Both the position numbers and the translations under genes were made by a program. Positions 7,312 through 15,910 of a DNA stretch of 20,457 nucleotides are shown piece after piece. This DNA is from SYFY01 sp031385325 (GTDB lineage: Bacteria > Pseudomonadota > Gammaproteobacteria > Pseudomonadales > Azotimanducaceae): assembly GCA_031385325.1 (NCBI GenBank), contig JANNBJ010000062.1, positions 1 through 20,457 of the forward strand, in the 5' to 3' direction. The notes beneath the pieces were generated by a model. It worked only from the letters and a program-made list of their open reading frames with translations. It did no database searches and was not told the origin of the DNA. How positions within the stretch are numbered: position 1 is the stretch's first letter; each line of letters starts with the position of its first letter.

Positions 7312-10300
7312 ATGCCTTACGCACGCCTCAAAGCCCGTCGTGAATTGCTGGAACGCGCCCTCAAGGACCGCATCGTCATCATCGATGGGGCTTACGGGAC
7401 ACATTTCCAGAAGCTGAAACTGACTGAGGAAGACTTTCGCGGCACACGCTTCGCGGACCACCATTCGCCGCTCAAGGGCAACACTGACCTGCTGGTGCTG
7501 ACCAAACCAGACGTGGTCCGCGCAGCCCATGAGGCCTATCTCAAGGCTGGCGCGGAGATCATCAAGACCAACAGTTTTACGGCGACGACCATCTCTCAGG
7601 CGGACTACAACCTTGCGCCGTTGGCCGTCGAGATCAACGTCGAAGCCGCGGCGATCGCCCGGTCGATCTGCGATGTTTACGAGACACCGGACAAACTCAG
7701 GTTTGTCGCAGGATCGGTCGGTCCAACCAACCGCACGTGCAGCATTTCTCCGGATGTATCCGACCCTGGCGCCCGCAACGTGGACTTCGAAACTCTGCGG
7801 GTTGCCTATACAGAAGCAATCGATGGACTGATCCGTGGCGGCGCCGATCTCATTCTTCTGGAAACCATTTTCGACACCTTGAATGCCAAGGCCGCGATCT
7901 ACGCCATGCTCGAACTCGGACGCTTACACGGGGTGACCATACCGGTGATCATTTCCGGCACGATCACCGATCTGTCGGGCCGAACGTTGTCCGGGCAGAC
8001 ATGTGAAGCGTTTTATGCCTCCGTCGCACATGCGCGACCCATTGCCGTGGGATTGAATTGCGCACTGGGTGCAGAGCAGCTACGCCCCTTTGTCGGTGCG
8101 TTATCCAAGGTTTCCGAGGCGCGGGTCAGCGTCCATCCGAACGCCGGGTTGCCAAATGAATTTGGTGGTTATGATCAGACGGCTGTGATGATGGCCGAGC
8201 ACATTCGCGACTACGCGAATCAGGGCTGGGTCAATATGGTGGGTGGCTGCTGTGGCACGACTCCTGAACACATCGAACATATCGCCAAGGCTGTTGCAGG
8301 CATTCGGCCTCGCCCGGTCGCCAGCAAGGTGCAGGCGATGTCACTGGCGGGGCTTGAGCCGCTGCGGGTGGATGCGCAGAGCCTGTTTGTCAACGTCGGG
8401 GAACGCACCAACATCACCGGCAGTGCCCGATTTGCCAAACTCATCCGTGACAACAAGCTGGACGACGCCCTGGTGGTTGCTCGCCAACAAGTGGAAAGCG
8501 GCGCCCAGATCATCGACATCAACATGGATGAAGGCATGTTGGACAGTCAGGCGATGATGGTCCGCTACCTGCATCTGCTGGCCGGTGAACCCGACATCGC
8601 CCGTGTCCCCATCATGGTTGACTCATCGAAGTGGGATGTCATCGAAGCAGGCCTGCGCTGTATTCAAGGCAAATCGGTGGTGAATTCCATCAGCATGAAG
8701 GAAGGGGAAGCTGCGTTCCTGACGGTGGCACGCAAATGTTATGACTACGGTGCGGCGGTGGTCGTCATGGCCTTCGATGAAAAGGGCCAGGCCGATACCT
8801 TCGCCCGTAAATGTGAAATTTGCGCCCGATCCTATCGCCTGCTGACCGAACAGGTTGGCTTCAATCCCGAAGACATCATTTTCGATCCGAACATATTCGC
8901 GATTGGCACCGGCATTGAGGAGCACAACAACTACGCCGTCGATTTCATTGAATCCTGCCGCTGGATTCGCGCCAACCTGCCCGGTGCGAAGATCTCCGGG
9001 GGCGTTTCCAACGTGTCGTTTTCGTTCCGCGGCAATGAACCACTGCGCGAAGCCATTCACACCGTGTTTCTCTATCACGCCATCAAGGCAGGTCTGACGA
9101 TGGGTATCGTCAACGCAGGTCAACTTGGCATCTACGACGATCTGCCTGCGGAACTGCGCGAGCATGTCGAAGATCTGGTGCTGAATCGACGACCCGACGC
9201 AACCGAACGACTGCTCGCTATCGCCGATCGCTACAGCACCAAGAAAAAGGAAGCCGACGATCCGGCGCTGCTCGCCTGGCGCTCCTGGCCGGTAGGAAAA
9301 AGAATCGCGCATGCGCTCGTGAAGGGCATGAACGAATACATCGTCGTTGACACTGAAGAAGCACGACAGCAGGTCACCCGCCCCATCGAGGTCATCGAAG
9401 GGCCATTGATGGACGGCATGAACGAAGTCGGCGATCTGTTTGGCAACGGCAAGATGTTCCTGCCGCAAGTGGTCAAGAGTGCACGGGTCATGAAACAAGC
9501 CGTCGCACACCTCATCCCGTACATCGAAGCACAGAAGGACGCCAACAGCCGCAGCAAAGGCCGCATCATCATGGCAACGGTCAAGGGTGACGTGCATGAC
9601 ATCGGCAAGAACATCGTCGGCGTAGTACTGCAATGCAACGGCTATGAGGTCATTGATCTCGGTGTGATGGTGCCCGCAGAAACGATCCTGGCGAAAGCAA
9701 AAGAAGTCAACGCCGACATCATCGGACTGTCTGGTCTCATTACCCCTTCACTCGATGAAATGGTGACGGTTGCCAGCGAAATGGAACGCCTGGGCTTCAC
9801 GGTGCCACTCCTGATTGGCGGCGCGACCACCTCGAAGGCTCACACTGCAGTGAAGATCGAGCCGGCGTATACACGAGGCCCAACGGTCTATGTCAGCGAT
9901 GCATCCCGAGCAGTCGGTGTAGCAACGAAACTGCAGTCGGATGATCAGCGAGCACCATTTGTCGAGGAAGTGCGCGCCGACTACGTGCAAGTTCGGCAGC
10001 GCACTGCCGCGCGCGCCGAAGCGCGAAACTTCCTGACCCTTGCACAGGCGCGAGCAAACGCGCCAAAACCGGGCGCTCACAAGCCACATCAACCAAAACA
10101 ACTCGGCGTACACACCGTCGAATTTGATCTGGCGACCCTTGCCGCATACATCGACTGGACACCTTTTTTCATGACCTGGGAGCTGGCGGGAAAATTCCCG
10201 GCCATCCTCGATGACAAGGTGGTCGGCGAGGCCGCCCGAAATCTCTTCGATGACGCAAAAACCATGCTGGACACCCTGATCACTGGGGGTGTCTTGCGGG

Positions 10301-10968
10301 CGAGAGGCTGTTATGGATTGTGGCCAGCCAATCGCGAAGGCTCAGACGACATTCGCATCCAGTCGGAAGTCGGCGAGCGAGTGCTTGGCTTTTTGCGGCA
10401 ACAAACGCCGAAACCAGACGGCCAGCCGAGCTGGTGCCTGGCCGATTTTGTGGCACCTGAAGGAGACTACTTCGGTGGGTTTGCGGTAACTGCCGGACTC
10501 GGGATTGAAGCAGTTCTGGCCGGTTATCCGAACGATGATTACGCAAGCATCATGATCAAGGCGCTGGCCGATCGACTGGCCGAAGCGGCAGCCGAGTACC
10601 TGCACCTGGAGGTTCGGCGCAAACATTGGGGATACGCGGCGACCGAGGATCTGGACACCACCGCGCTGATCCAGGAGGCCTATAAAGGCATTCGCCCTGC
10701 GCCTGGCTATCCGGCCTGCCCGGATCACACCCATAAACGAGTACTCTTCGAGATGATGGACGCGACGGCCAGAACCGGCATGACGCTGACCGAACAGCTG
10801 GCGATGACACCGGCAGCAGCGGTGTCCGGTTTTTATATCGGCCATCCTGAAGCGAGGTATTTCGGTGTCGGAAAAATCACCGAAGAGCAACTGGTGGACT
10901 ATGCCACCCGGCGCGGTCTGGATCTGGACCACACCAGGCGATGGTTACGACCTAATCTGGCCGACTGA
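7312..10968 (+). CDS. metH: Cobalamin-dependent methionine synthase MetH
   Basis: Transfers a methyl group from 5-methyltetrahydrofolate to homocysteine through methylcobalamin, giving methionine and tetrahydrofolate; cytosolic. The 1218 residues (E. coli 1227) contain all four modules. The homocysteine domain (about 1-340) has zinc ligands Cys250 in GLNCALGA and Cys313-Cys314 in GGCCGTTPEH. The pterin domain (about 355-640) has NVGERTNITGS. The cobalamin cap and binding region (about 650-900) has DVHDIGKN with axial ligand His762, then SGLITPS and GGATTS. The SAM-dependent reactivation domain (about 920-1218) has RPAPGYPACPDHT and YFGVGKI. The ribosome site before the ATG at 7312 is poor. 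A hairpin straddles the stop codon. The intact reactivation domain implies dependence on a reductase partner encoded elsewhere. Confidence 0.98.
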   Translation: MPYARLKARRELLERALKDRIVIIDGAYGTHFQKLKLTEEDFRGTRFADHHSPLKGNTDLLVLTKPDVVRAAHEAYLKAGAEIIKTNSFTATTISQADYNLAPLAVEINVEAAAIARSICDVYETPDKLRFVAGSVGPTNRTCSISPDVSDPGARNVDFETLRVAYTEAIDGLIRGGADLILLETIFDTLNAKAAIYAMLELGRLHGVTIPVIISGTITDLSGRTLSGQTCEAFYASVAHARPIAVGLNCALGAEQLRPFVGALSKVSEARVSVHPNAGLPNEFGGYDQTAVMMAEHIRDYANQGWVNMVGGCCGTTPEHIEHIAKAVAGIRPRPVASKVQAMSLAGLEPLRVDAQSLFVNVGERTNITGSARFAKLIRDNKLDDALVVARQQVESGAQIIDINMDEGMLDSQAMMVRYLHLLAGEPDIARVPIMVDSSKWDVIEAGLRCIQGKSVVNSISMKEGEAAFLTVARKCYDYGAAVVVMAFDEKGQADTFARKCEICARSYRLLTEQVGFNPEDIIFDPNIFAIGTGIEEHNNYAVDFIESCRWIRANLPGAKISGGVSNVSFSFRGNEPLREAIHTVFLYHAIKAGLTMGIVNAGQLGIYDDLPAELREHVEDLVLNRRPDATERLLAIADRYSTKKKEADDPALLAWRSWPVGKRIAHALVKGMNEYIVVDTEEARQQVTRPIEVIEGPLMDGMNEVGDLFGNGKMFLPQVVKSARVMKQAVAHLIPYIEAQKDANSRSKGRIIMATVKGDVHDIGKNIVGVVLQCNGYEVIDLGVMVPAETILAKAKEVNADIIGLSGLITPSLDEMVTVASEMERLGFTVPLLIGGATTSKAHTAVKIEPAYTRGPTVYVSDASRAVGVATKLQSDDQRAPFVEEVRADYVQVRQRTAARAEARNFLTLAQARANAPKPGAHKPHQPKQLGVHTVEFDLATLAAYIDWTPFFMTWELAGKFPAILDDKVVGEAARNLFDDAKTMLDTLITGGVLRARGCYGLWPANREGSDDIRIQSEVGERVLGFLRQQTPKPDGQPSWCLADFVAPEGDYFGGFAVTAGLGIEAVLAGYPNDDYASIMIKALADRLAEAAAEYLHLEVRRKHWGYAATEDLDTTALIQEAYKGIRPAPGYPACPDHTHKRVLFEMMDATARTGMTLTEQLAMTPAAAVSGFYIGHPEARYFGVGKITEEQLVDYATRRGLDLDHTRRWLRPNLAD

Positions 10969-10977
10969 AGGTCGGCC
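10959..10977 (+). terminator. Hairpin spanning the metH stop codon
   Basis: GGCCGAC (10959-10965) and GTCGGCC (10971-10977) form a perfect 7-bp stem around TGAAG, which contains the metH stop. No T-run follows, so it is at most a Rho-assisted terminator or a 3'-end protecting structure. Confidence 0.35.
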
Positions 10978-11024
10978 CGCCAATCCATGGGAATGCGTGC
11001 TCGACCACGGACACGAAGATATTC

Positions 11025-11177
11025 CTAGGAAAACGTCCACCCTGAGACAAAGTGCACTGCCATCGCCACCAGGGCAATGAACACCACCAGGGCCGCTTTG
11101 GCATCAACCCTTTGATCGTCATCATTCGCTTCAGTGTCTGGCGCGTGTTGCTGATGTGAGTGGCCGTGATCGCTCAT
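11025..11177 (-). CDS. Small His-rich single-span membrane protein, 50 residues
   Basis: I do not recognise this gene. The ATG at 11175-11177 is preceded by AAAGGA with 9 nt spacing, and the frame closes with TAG at 11025-11027. The N-terminus is MSDHGHSHQQH (four His among the first eleven residues), followed by an acidic stretch (DTEANDDD) and a basic R-V-D-A-K. A single hydrophobic helix follows, about residues 28-45 (AALVVFIALVAMAVHF), and the tail is short. This looks like a bitopic inner-membrane protein with a cytoplasmic, possibly metal-binding, N-terminus. It lies alone on the minus strand between metH and cysI, with no other gene possible in the space. The clean ribosome site, the transmembrane pattern and the exact fit to the gap support it as real; the function is unknown. 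Confidence 0.72.
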   Translation of the reverse strand: MSDHGHSHQQHAPDTEANDDDQRVDAKAALVVFIALVAMAVHFVSGWTFS

Positions 11178-11427
11178 GTCGCGTATTCCTTTGCTGGTCG
11201 AAAACGGTCGGCAGTCTATCCGAAAGCACCAGTTACGAGCAGCACCTGTCGCTCACTTCGAACCGTTTCTCGCTTCTCGTGCGTCGTTTCTTGTCGCCCG
11301 GCCTGGTCTCTGATCCCTTTCTGACCCCGCTTGAGCAGGCCTTGAATAAGCATAGGCACATGAATCATTTTTGAATCCTTCCCGGTACTGGTATCTTGCG
11401 GCCCCGCGCCCACAGCTACGGATTCGC
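11178..11427. other. Divergent intergenic region upstream of cysI
   Basis: This holds the start region of the small membrane protein (minus) and the leader of cysI (plus). An AT-rich patch at 11343-11376 contains three GAAT repeats and a T5 run. It is the likeliest place for a promoter or activator site (CysB would be a guess). I could not identify a convincing -35/-10 pair. Confidence 0.35.
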
Positions 11428-13095
11428 ATGTACCGCTACGATGCTTATGACCAGGCGTTCGTCGATGAACGTGTTGCCCACTACCGCGATCAGACTGATC
11501 GTTATCTGAAAGGCGAATTGAGCGATCAGGAGTTTCTTCAGCTGCGACTTCGCAACGGCCTGTATATCCAGCGACTCGCGCCAATGCTGCGGGTTGCAGT
11601 CCCCTACGGCACGCTCTCCGCAAAACAGCTTCGTATGCTGGCGCATATTGCCCGCCACTACGACCGTGGTTACGGTCATCTATCGACGCGCCAGAACATG
11701 CAATACAACTGGCCAGAACTGGAAGAAGTGCCGGACATCCTGGCCGATCTTGCCAGTGTCGAGATGCACGCAATTCAGACCAGCGGCAATTGCATACGCA
11801 ACGTCACGTCCGATGAATTTGCCGGTGTGTCTGCCGATGAAATCGTCGATGCCAGACCGTACTGCGAACTCATCCGACAATGGTCCACCGCACATCCCGA
11901 ATTCGACTGGCTGCCACGCAAATTCAAGATTGCAGTCAACGGTGCTCGCAATGACCGCGCTGCCATCGCGGTGCATGATATTGGCATATTGGCCAACCGT
12001 AACGCGGCTAAGGAAGTGGTATTCGATATCTTTGTCGGCGGCGGGCTTGGTCGCACACCGGTGATTGGCGAACTGATTCGACCAAATCTCCAAGTAAAAC
12101 ACTTGTTAACGTACCTCGAAGCGATCATGCGGGTATACAACCGTTATGGCCGTCGCGACAACAAGTACAAGGCCCGAATCAAGATTCTGGTTCGAGCCTT
12201 GGGCGCCGAGGAATTTCGCCGTCAGGTCGACGCAGAATGGACACACCTCGAGGGTTCAGCCCAGACATTGACCGAACAGGAAGTTTCTCGCGTCACGCGT
12301 CAGTTCGAACCGCCCGCTTATGAGCGTATGGACGATCAGGCGACCTTCCTCGCCAACACTCGTCTTGCCGACGTCGGCTTCGATCGGTTCATGCGCCATA
12401 ACGTCAAGCCGCACAAAGTCTCGGGCTATGCAATCGTGACACTGTCTACAAAGATTACCGGGGTACCGCCGGGCGATGTCACGGATACACAAATGGAACA
12501 GGTTGCCGACTGGTCAGACCGGTTTGGGCACAGCGAGATCAGGATCAGTCACGAGCAGAACTTCGTCCTGCCGGATGTTCGTCAAAGCGATTTGCCCGCC
12601 CTGTGGGCACTGGCAAAAGACGCAGGTCTCGGCGCCACTAATGCTAGCTTATTGACCAATATCATCTGCTGCCCGGGTGGAGACTATTGTTCCCTCGCCA
12701 ACGCCAAATCGATCCCGGTGGCCGAAGCCATCCAGCGCCGGTTCGATGATTATGACTACCAGCATGATCTGGGCGACCTGGACATCAATATTTCCGGCTG
12801 CATGAACGCCTGCGGTCATCACCATGTTGGACATATCGGCATACTGGGTGTCGATAAAAAAGGCGAAGAGTTTTATCAAATTTCACTGGGTGGCCATTCT
12901 GGCCATTCCGGGCAGGCGGCGTCCCTGGGTGAAATCGTCGGGCCATCGTTTTCCCGCGCCGATGTCACCGAGGCGATTGCCACCATTCTCGATACGTATA
13001 CTGCGCTGCGGATCGAAGACGAGCCGTTCCTGCATTGTTATCGCCGCATCGGCATTGCCCCTTTCAAGGAGAAGGTCTATGCCAACGCTGATTAA
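11428..13095 (+). CDS. cysI: Sulfite reductase hemoprotein (beta) subunit, Pseudomonas-type CysI
   Basis: Reduces sulfite to sulfide in assimilatory sulfate reduction, using siroheme coupled to a [4Fe-4S] cluster; cytosolic. The 555 residues from ATG 11428 begin MYRYDAYDQAFVDERV, the usual N-terminus of Pseudomonas CysI. An in-frame TTG 19 codons earlier is possible, but would add an unconserved extension. The ferredoxin-like half-domain has HLSTRQNMQYNW and QTSGNCIRNVT. The cluster/siroheme ligands are Cys415 and Cys421 in CCPGGDYC, and Cys458 and Cys462 in GCMNACGHH. There is no cysJ flavoprotein next to it, so the electron donor is encoded elsewhere. Its 3' end overlaps the DUF934 gene by 17 bp. 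A related nitrite reductase is the main alternative, but the DUF934 partner favours sulfite. Confidence 0.93.
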   Translation: MYRYDAYDQAFVDERVAHYRDQTDRYLKGELSDQEFLQLRLRNGLYIQRLAPMLRVAVPYGTLSAKQLRMLAHIARHYDRGYGHLSTRQNMQYNWPELEEVPDILADLASVEMHAIQTSGNCIRNVTSDEFAGVSADEIVDARPYCELIRQWSTAHPEFDWLPRKFKIAVNGARNDRAAIAVHDIGILANRNAAKEVVFDIFVGGGLGRTPVIGELIRPNLQVKHLLTYLEAIMRVYNRYGRRDNKYKARIKILVRALGAEEFRRQVDAEWTHLEGSAQTLTEQEVSRVTRQFEPPAYERMDDQATFLANTRLADVGFDRFMRHNVKPHKVSGYAIVTLSTKITGVPPGDVTDTQMEQVADWSDRFGHSEIRISHEQNFVLPDVRQSDLPALWALAKDAGLGATNASLLTNIICCPGGDYCSLANAKSIPVAEAIQRRFDDYDYQHDLGDLDINISGCMNACGHHHVGHIGILGVDKKGEEFYQISLGGHSGHSGQAASLGEIVGPSFSRADVTEAIATILDTYTALRIEDEPFLHCYRRIGIAPFKEKVYANAD

Positions 13096-13534
13096 GAATG
13101 GAGCCGTCGCCACAGACGACTGGGCGACCGGGCCGGAAGCGGCACCGGGTCAACGTGTCTTACTTGCCCCAGATGCCTGGCGAGCAGCGGGCTCCATCGG
13201 CGGACTGTTGTTACAGGTAGATGCCGAACCTGCGGCGGATTTCATCTCTGCACCGGTGATTGCCATTCAATTCCCCGAATTCAAGGACGGAAGAGGGTTG
13301 TCTCTGGCCGCACTCCTGCGATCCCGGTTCAACTACCAGGGTGACCTGCGTGCGGTTGGTGACACACACCATGATCTCGTGCACTACCTGGTACGTTGCG
13401 GATTCTCCAGTTTCGTATTACCGGACGGACGGGATGTGTCGATTGCACTGAAAGGAGCAACCGTCTATTCCCATTATTATCAGGGCAGTGTCGGCGACCC
13501 TGAACCGCTATACCGGAAAACGCATCGGCAGTAG
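13079..13534 (+). CDS. DUF934 family protein, sulfite reductase partner
   Basis: This 151-residue protein starts at ATG 13079, inside the end of cysI, behind a strong AAGGAGAAGG ribosome site (13066-13075). The overlap implies coupled translation. The family (DUF934) is regularly found directly after cysI in proteobacteria and is thought to be an accessory or oxidoreductase-like protein of sulfite reduction; its reaction is not established. Recognisable segments are APVIAIQFPEFKDGRGLSLA, LLRSRFNYQGDLRAVGD and the closing YSHYYQGSVGDPEP. There is no signal peptide or membrane helix, so it is cytosolic. A longer frame reaching back to 12824 lies within cysI and is not credible as the start. Confidence 0.88.
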   Translation: MPTLIKNGAVATDDWATGPEAAPGQRVLLAPDAWRAAGSIGGLLLQVDAEPAADFISAPVIAIQFPEFKDGRGLSLAALLRSRFNYQGDLRAVGDTHHDLVHYLVRCGFSSFVLPDGRDVSIALKGATVYSHYYQGSVGDPEPLYRKTHRQ

Positions 13535-13585
13535 CCGTTCCCCGATTGCTGCCAATCTCGCCCAAAGGTCGATTTAACATAACAA

Positions 13586-13606
13586 CCGAGGGCCTCTTGC
13601 CCTTGG
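13586..13606 (+). terminator. Hairpin after the DUF934 gene
   Basis: CCGAGGGC (13586-13593) pairs with GCCCTTGG (13599-13606), 8 bp with one G-T pair, around CTCTT. It sits 51 bp after the DUF934 stop, where a terminator of the cysI operon would be expected. There is no T-tract, so termination is only suggested. Confidence 0.35.
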
Positions 13607-13658
13607 CTCGCGTGTGGCACATCGTCGCACCCGGAAGTCGTTAATGGAGTAACGCGCC

Positions 13659-14834
13659 GTGCATGGCGAGGTATCGATAGTCGGTTCGCTCTTTCTGATT
13701 TTTACCGGTGCCGCGGTTCTTGCGACGCTCGCGCTGTATTCCCGGCAACCACTGCTGGTTGCCTACATCGTTTTAGGGGTACTGCTCGGGCCATATGGTT
13801 ATGAGTTGGTCACCGATGCCAGACTGCTCTCCGAGATCGCCGAGTTCGGTATCGTCTTCCTCCTGTTTCTGGTCGGGCTGGATCTGCCACCCCGCAAACT
13901 GCGCAACATGGTCGGTGAAACCATGCTGACCGCCATCGGTACTACCGCGGTTTTTTTTGCGATCGGTTTTGGCGTCATGTGGGCGTTCGACTTCACCCTG
14001 GTTGAAGCTGCAATCACGGGAATTGCGTGTGCGTTTTCCAGCACGATATTGGGCATCAAGCTGCTGCCGACAACAGTTCTTCACCACCGCCACGTGGGTG
14101 AGATCGTCGTCAGCCTGCTGTTGATCCAGGATCTGCTGGCCATCTTTGCCCTGATCGTGATCAATGGCAGCGGCGCATCGATAGACGTCACGCTCGCAAC
14201 TCTCGGCCAGTCCATCGTCGCTCTGCCCATACTCATGGCGCTGGCTTTCGCAGCCGTCAAATTCGTGATTCTGCCGCTGCTCACAAAGTTCGATGACTTT
14301 CGCGAGTTCATCTTCCTGCTCACCCTCGGCTGGTGCCTGGGTCTGGCAAGTCTCGCTGACCTGATGGGGCTCTCCTACGCCATAGGTGCTTTTGTTGCGG
14401 GGGTTTCTCTCGCAACGAGTCCGATTTCGCAGTACATCGCGGAAAGCCTTCGTCCGCTGCGAGATTTTTTTCTGGTGCTGTTTTTCTTTTCCGTCGGCGC
14501 AACCCTTGACCCATCGGTGTTGGCCCAGGTCATCGTGCCCACAGTGTTGCTTGGTGTGATATTGATCGCTGCCAAGCCCACGGTTTTTGCTTGGTTGCTC
14601 AAGTGGCAACACGAAGAATCCAAGGCAAGTTGGGAGGTTGGATTCAGGCTTGGCCAGCTCTCGGAGTTTTCGTTGTTGCTGAGCTACACCGCGCTCAGCG
14701 CCGGACTCGTGGGGGCCGGCGCTGCACATGTCATCGAAGGGGCAACGATTCTGACGTTACTCATCAGTTCGTACTGCGTGATCTTCCGGTATCCCAGTCC
14801 GATTGCTATCAGCGACGCACTCAGGCGCGACTGA
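13659..14834 (+). CDS. Kef-type cation:proton antiporter, CPA2 family, membrane domain only
   Basis: The protein has 391 residues with about eleven to twelve hydrophobic segments. It begins at GTG 13659 with GGAG about nine bases upstream; the ATG four bases further on is out of frame. CPA2 signatures are the first-helix region ending in VLGVLLGPYGYE, EFGIVFLLFLVGLDLPPRKL (residues 62-81), ACAFSSTILGIKLL, and LLLIQDLLAI with the Gln157-Asp158 pair expected in the ion site. The cytoplasmic TrkA-N/RCK domain of full-length KefB/KefC is absent; the protein stops soon after the last helix. It should exchange Na+ or K+ for protons across the inner membrane; the ion is not determinable. The last 14 bp overlap the convergent oxidoreductase gene. 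Confidence 0.9.
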   Translation: MHGEVSIVGSLFLIFTGAAVLATLALYSRQPLLVAYIVLGVLLGPYGYELVTDARLLSEIAEFGIVFLLFLVGLDLPPRKLRNMVGETMLTAIGTTAVFFAIGFGVMWAFDFTLVEAAITGIACAFSSTILGIKLLPTTVLHHRHVGEIVVSLLLIQDLLAIFALIVINGSGASIDVTLATLGQSIVALPILMALAFAAVKFVILPLLTKFDDFREFIFLLTLGWCLGLASLADLMGLSYAIGAFVAGVSLATSPISQYIAESLRPLRDFFLVLFFFSVGATLDPSVLAQVIVPTVLLGVILIAAKPTVFAWLLKWQHEESKASWEVGFRLGQLSEFSLLLSYTALSAGLVGAGAAHVIEGATILTLLISSYCVIFRYPSPIAISDALRRD

Positions 14835-15810
14835 GGTCAACCACACCACGTCCGACCATGCCGCCCTGCAGGATTTTTGGCACGGCCGCCTCGAGATCGG
14901 CCAACCCAAGCTGTTGCACCGTGGATGACAAGTCAACACACCACTCGCCGCCTATCCGGTTCCAGAGCGCGCGTTTGTGGGCGATTGGCAATTCAACCGA
15001 GTCGACCCCCAGGACGTTCACATGCCGGAGGATAAAAGGCAGAACGGAGATAGGGAATTCGGTTGAAGCCGCCAGACCACAAACCGCGACGCTGGCACTG
15101 TGTTTGAGAGACTTGACGATATTCGCCAGAGGCACGCCTCCAACGGTATCTACAGCGCCACCCCAACGCTCTTTGCCCAGCGGACGCTCCGCCCCTTCAA
15201 GCGCTTGTTCGCGCGACAGGAACTCGGTTGCGCCCAGCGTGCGCAACCAGTCGTGTTGTTCTGGTTTACCGGTTACTGCTGTGACCTGAAAGCCGAGAGT
15301 CGACAGCAATTTAACGGCCACACAACCAACACCACCGCTGGCTCCTGTGACCACAACCGGGCCATCTTCCGGTTTCATGCCTGCATGCAGCAGCTTTTCG
15401 ATCGCAAGTGCGGCCGTGAATCCAGCTGTTCCCCAGTGCATGGCGGTTTCCGGCGTCAGGCCAGCGGGCATGGACACCACCCATTTCGCCGGCACTCGAA
15501 TGCGTTGGCCGTACCCACCCGGTGTGTTCATGCCGAGGTCATAACCCATCACCAAAACGTTCTGTCCAACCAGGAATTCGGTACTCCGGCTTTCCAGCAC
15601 AACACCGGCCGCGTCGATGCCAGGTGTATGCGGGAACTTTCGGGTGACCCCAGGATTACCCGTTGCGGACAACGCGTCCTTGTAGTTAAGCGAGGAAAAA
15701 CGCACATCGATGAGCACATCACCATCGGGCAGGTCCGCGACCTCTCGACTGGTTATGCGGTAGGAAAATCCTGTGGCGGTCTTTTCGACCCAAAACGCAC
15801 GAAACGTCAT
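14821..15810 (-). CDS. acuI: AcuI/YhdH-family NADPH-dependent acryloyl-CoA reductase-like oxidoreductase
   Basis: A zinc-independent medium-chain dehydrogenase/reductase of 329 residues. The N-terminal catalytic domain contains the family pattern SSLNYKDALSATG (residues 39-51) and FPHTPGIDAAGVV. The Rossmann segment is VVVTGASGGVGCVAVKLLSTLGF, followed by VTGKPEQHDWLRTLGA, both typical of YhdH/AcuI. AcuI reduces acryloyl-CoA to propionyl-CoA, in DMSP use and in detoxification; whether that is the substrate here is inferred from family resemblance only. The ATG at 15810 has AGGAAG upstream. It is the last gene of the minus-strand run, 100 bp after the DUF2130 gene, and its stop lies inside the convergent antiporter gene (14 bp overlap). 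Confidence 0.88.
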   Translation of the reverse strand: MTFRAFWVEKTATGFSYRITSREVADLPDGDVLIDVRFSSLNYKDALSATGNPGVTRKFPHTPGIDAAGVVLESRSTEFLVGQNVLVMGYDLGMNTPGGYGQRIRVPAKWVVSMPAGLTPETAMHWGTAGFTAALAIEKLLHAGMKPEDGPVVVTGASGGVGCVAVKLLSTLGFQVTAVTGKPEQHDWLRTLGATEFLSREQALEGAERPLGKERWGGAVDTVGGVPLANIVKSLKHSASVAVCGLAASTEFPISVLPFILRHVNVLGVDSVELPIAHKRALWNRIGGEWCVDLSSTVQQLGLADLEAAVPKILQGGMVGRGVVDLSRA

Positions 15811-15910
15811 CTAGCGAGCTTCCTGAAAAGTGGATTTCTGCATTCTTGCACGAACTGAAGGCCGTCGACAAACCTGTACTCGCAACGACGGCAGATCGTG
15901 CATGGCCTTG

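Noticed and set aside
7214..7339. A 41-codon ATG frame running into the metH start
   Set aside because: It has no ribosome site, overlaps the candidate promoter and the metH start, and its composition is unremarkable.
8623..9633. A 336-codon open frame antisense to metH
   Set aside because: It has no recognisable domain or ribosome site and lies wholly under the conserved pterin/cobalamin part of MetH.
11371..11427. TTG start extending CysI by 19 residues
   Set aside because: The ATG at 11428 gives the family-typical MYxYDxYDQ N-terminus; the extension is not conserved-looking and contains no good ribosome site.
13773..14729. A 318-codon open frame antisense to the antiporter
   Set aside because: Its composition is extremely hydrophilic and Gln/Glu-rich, as expected from the complement of a hydrophobic membrane gene.
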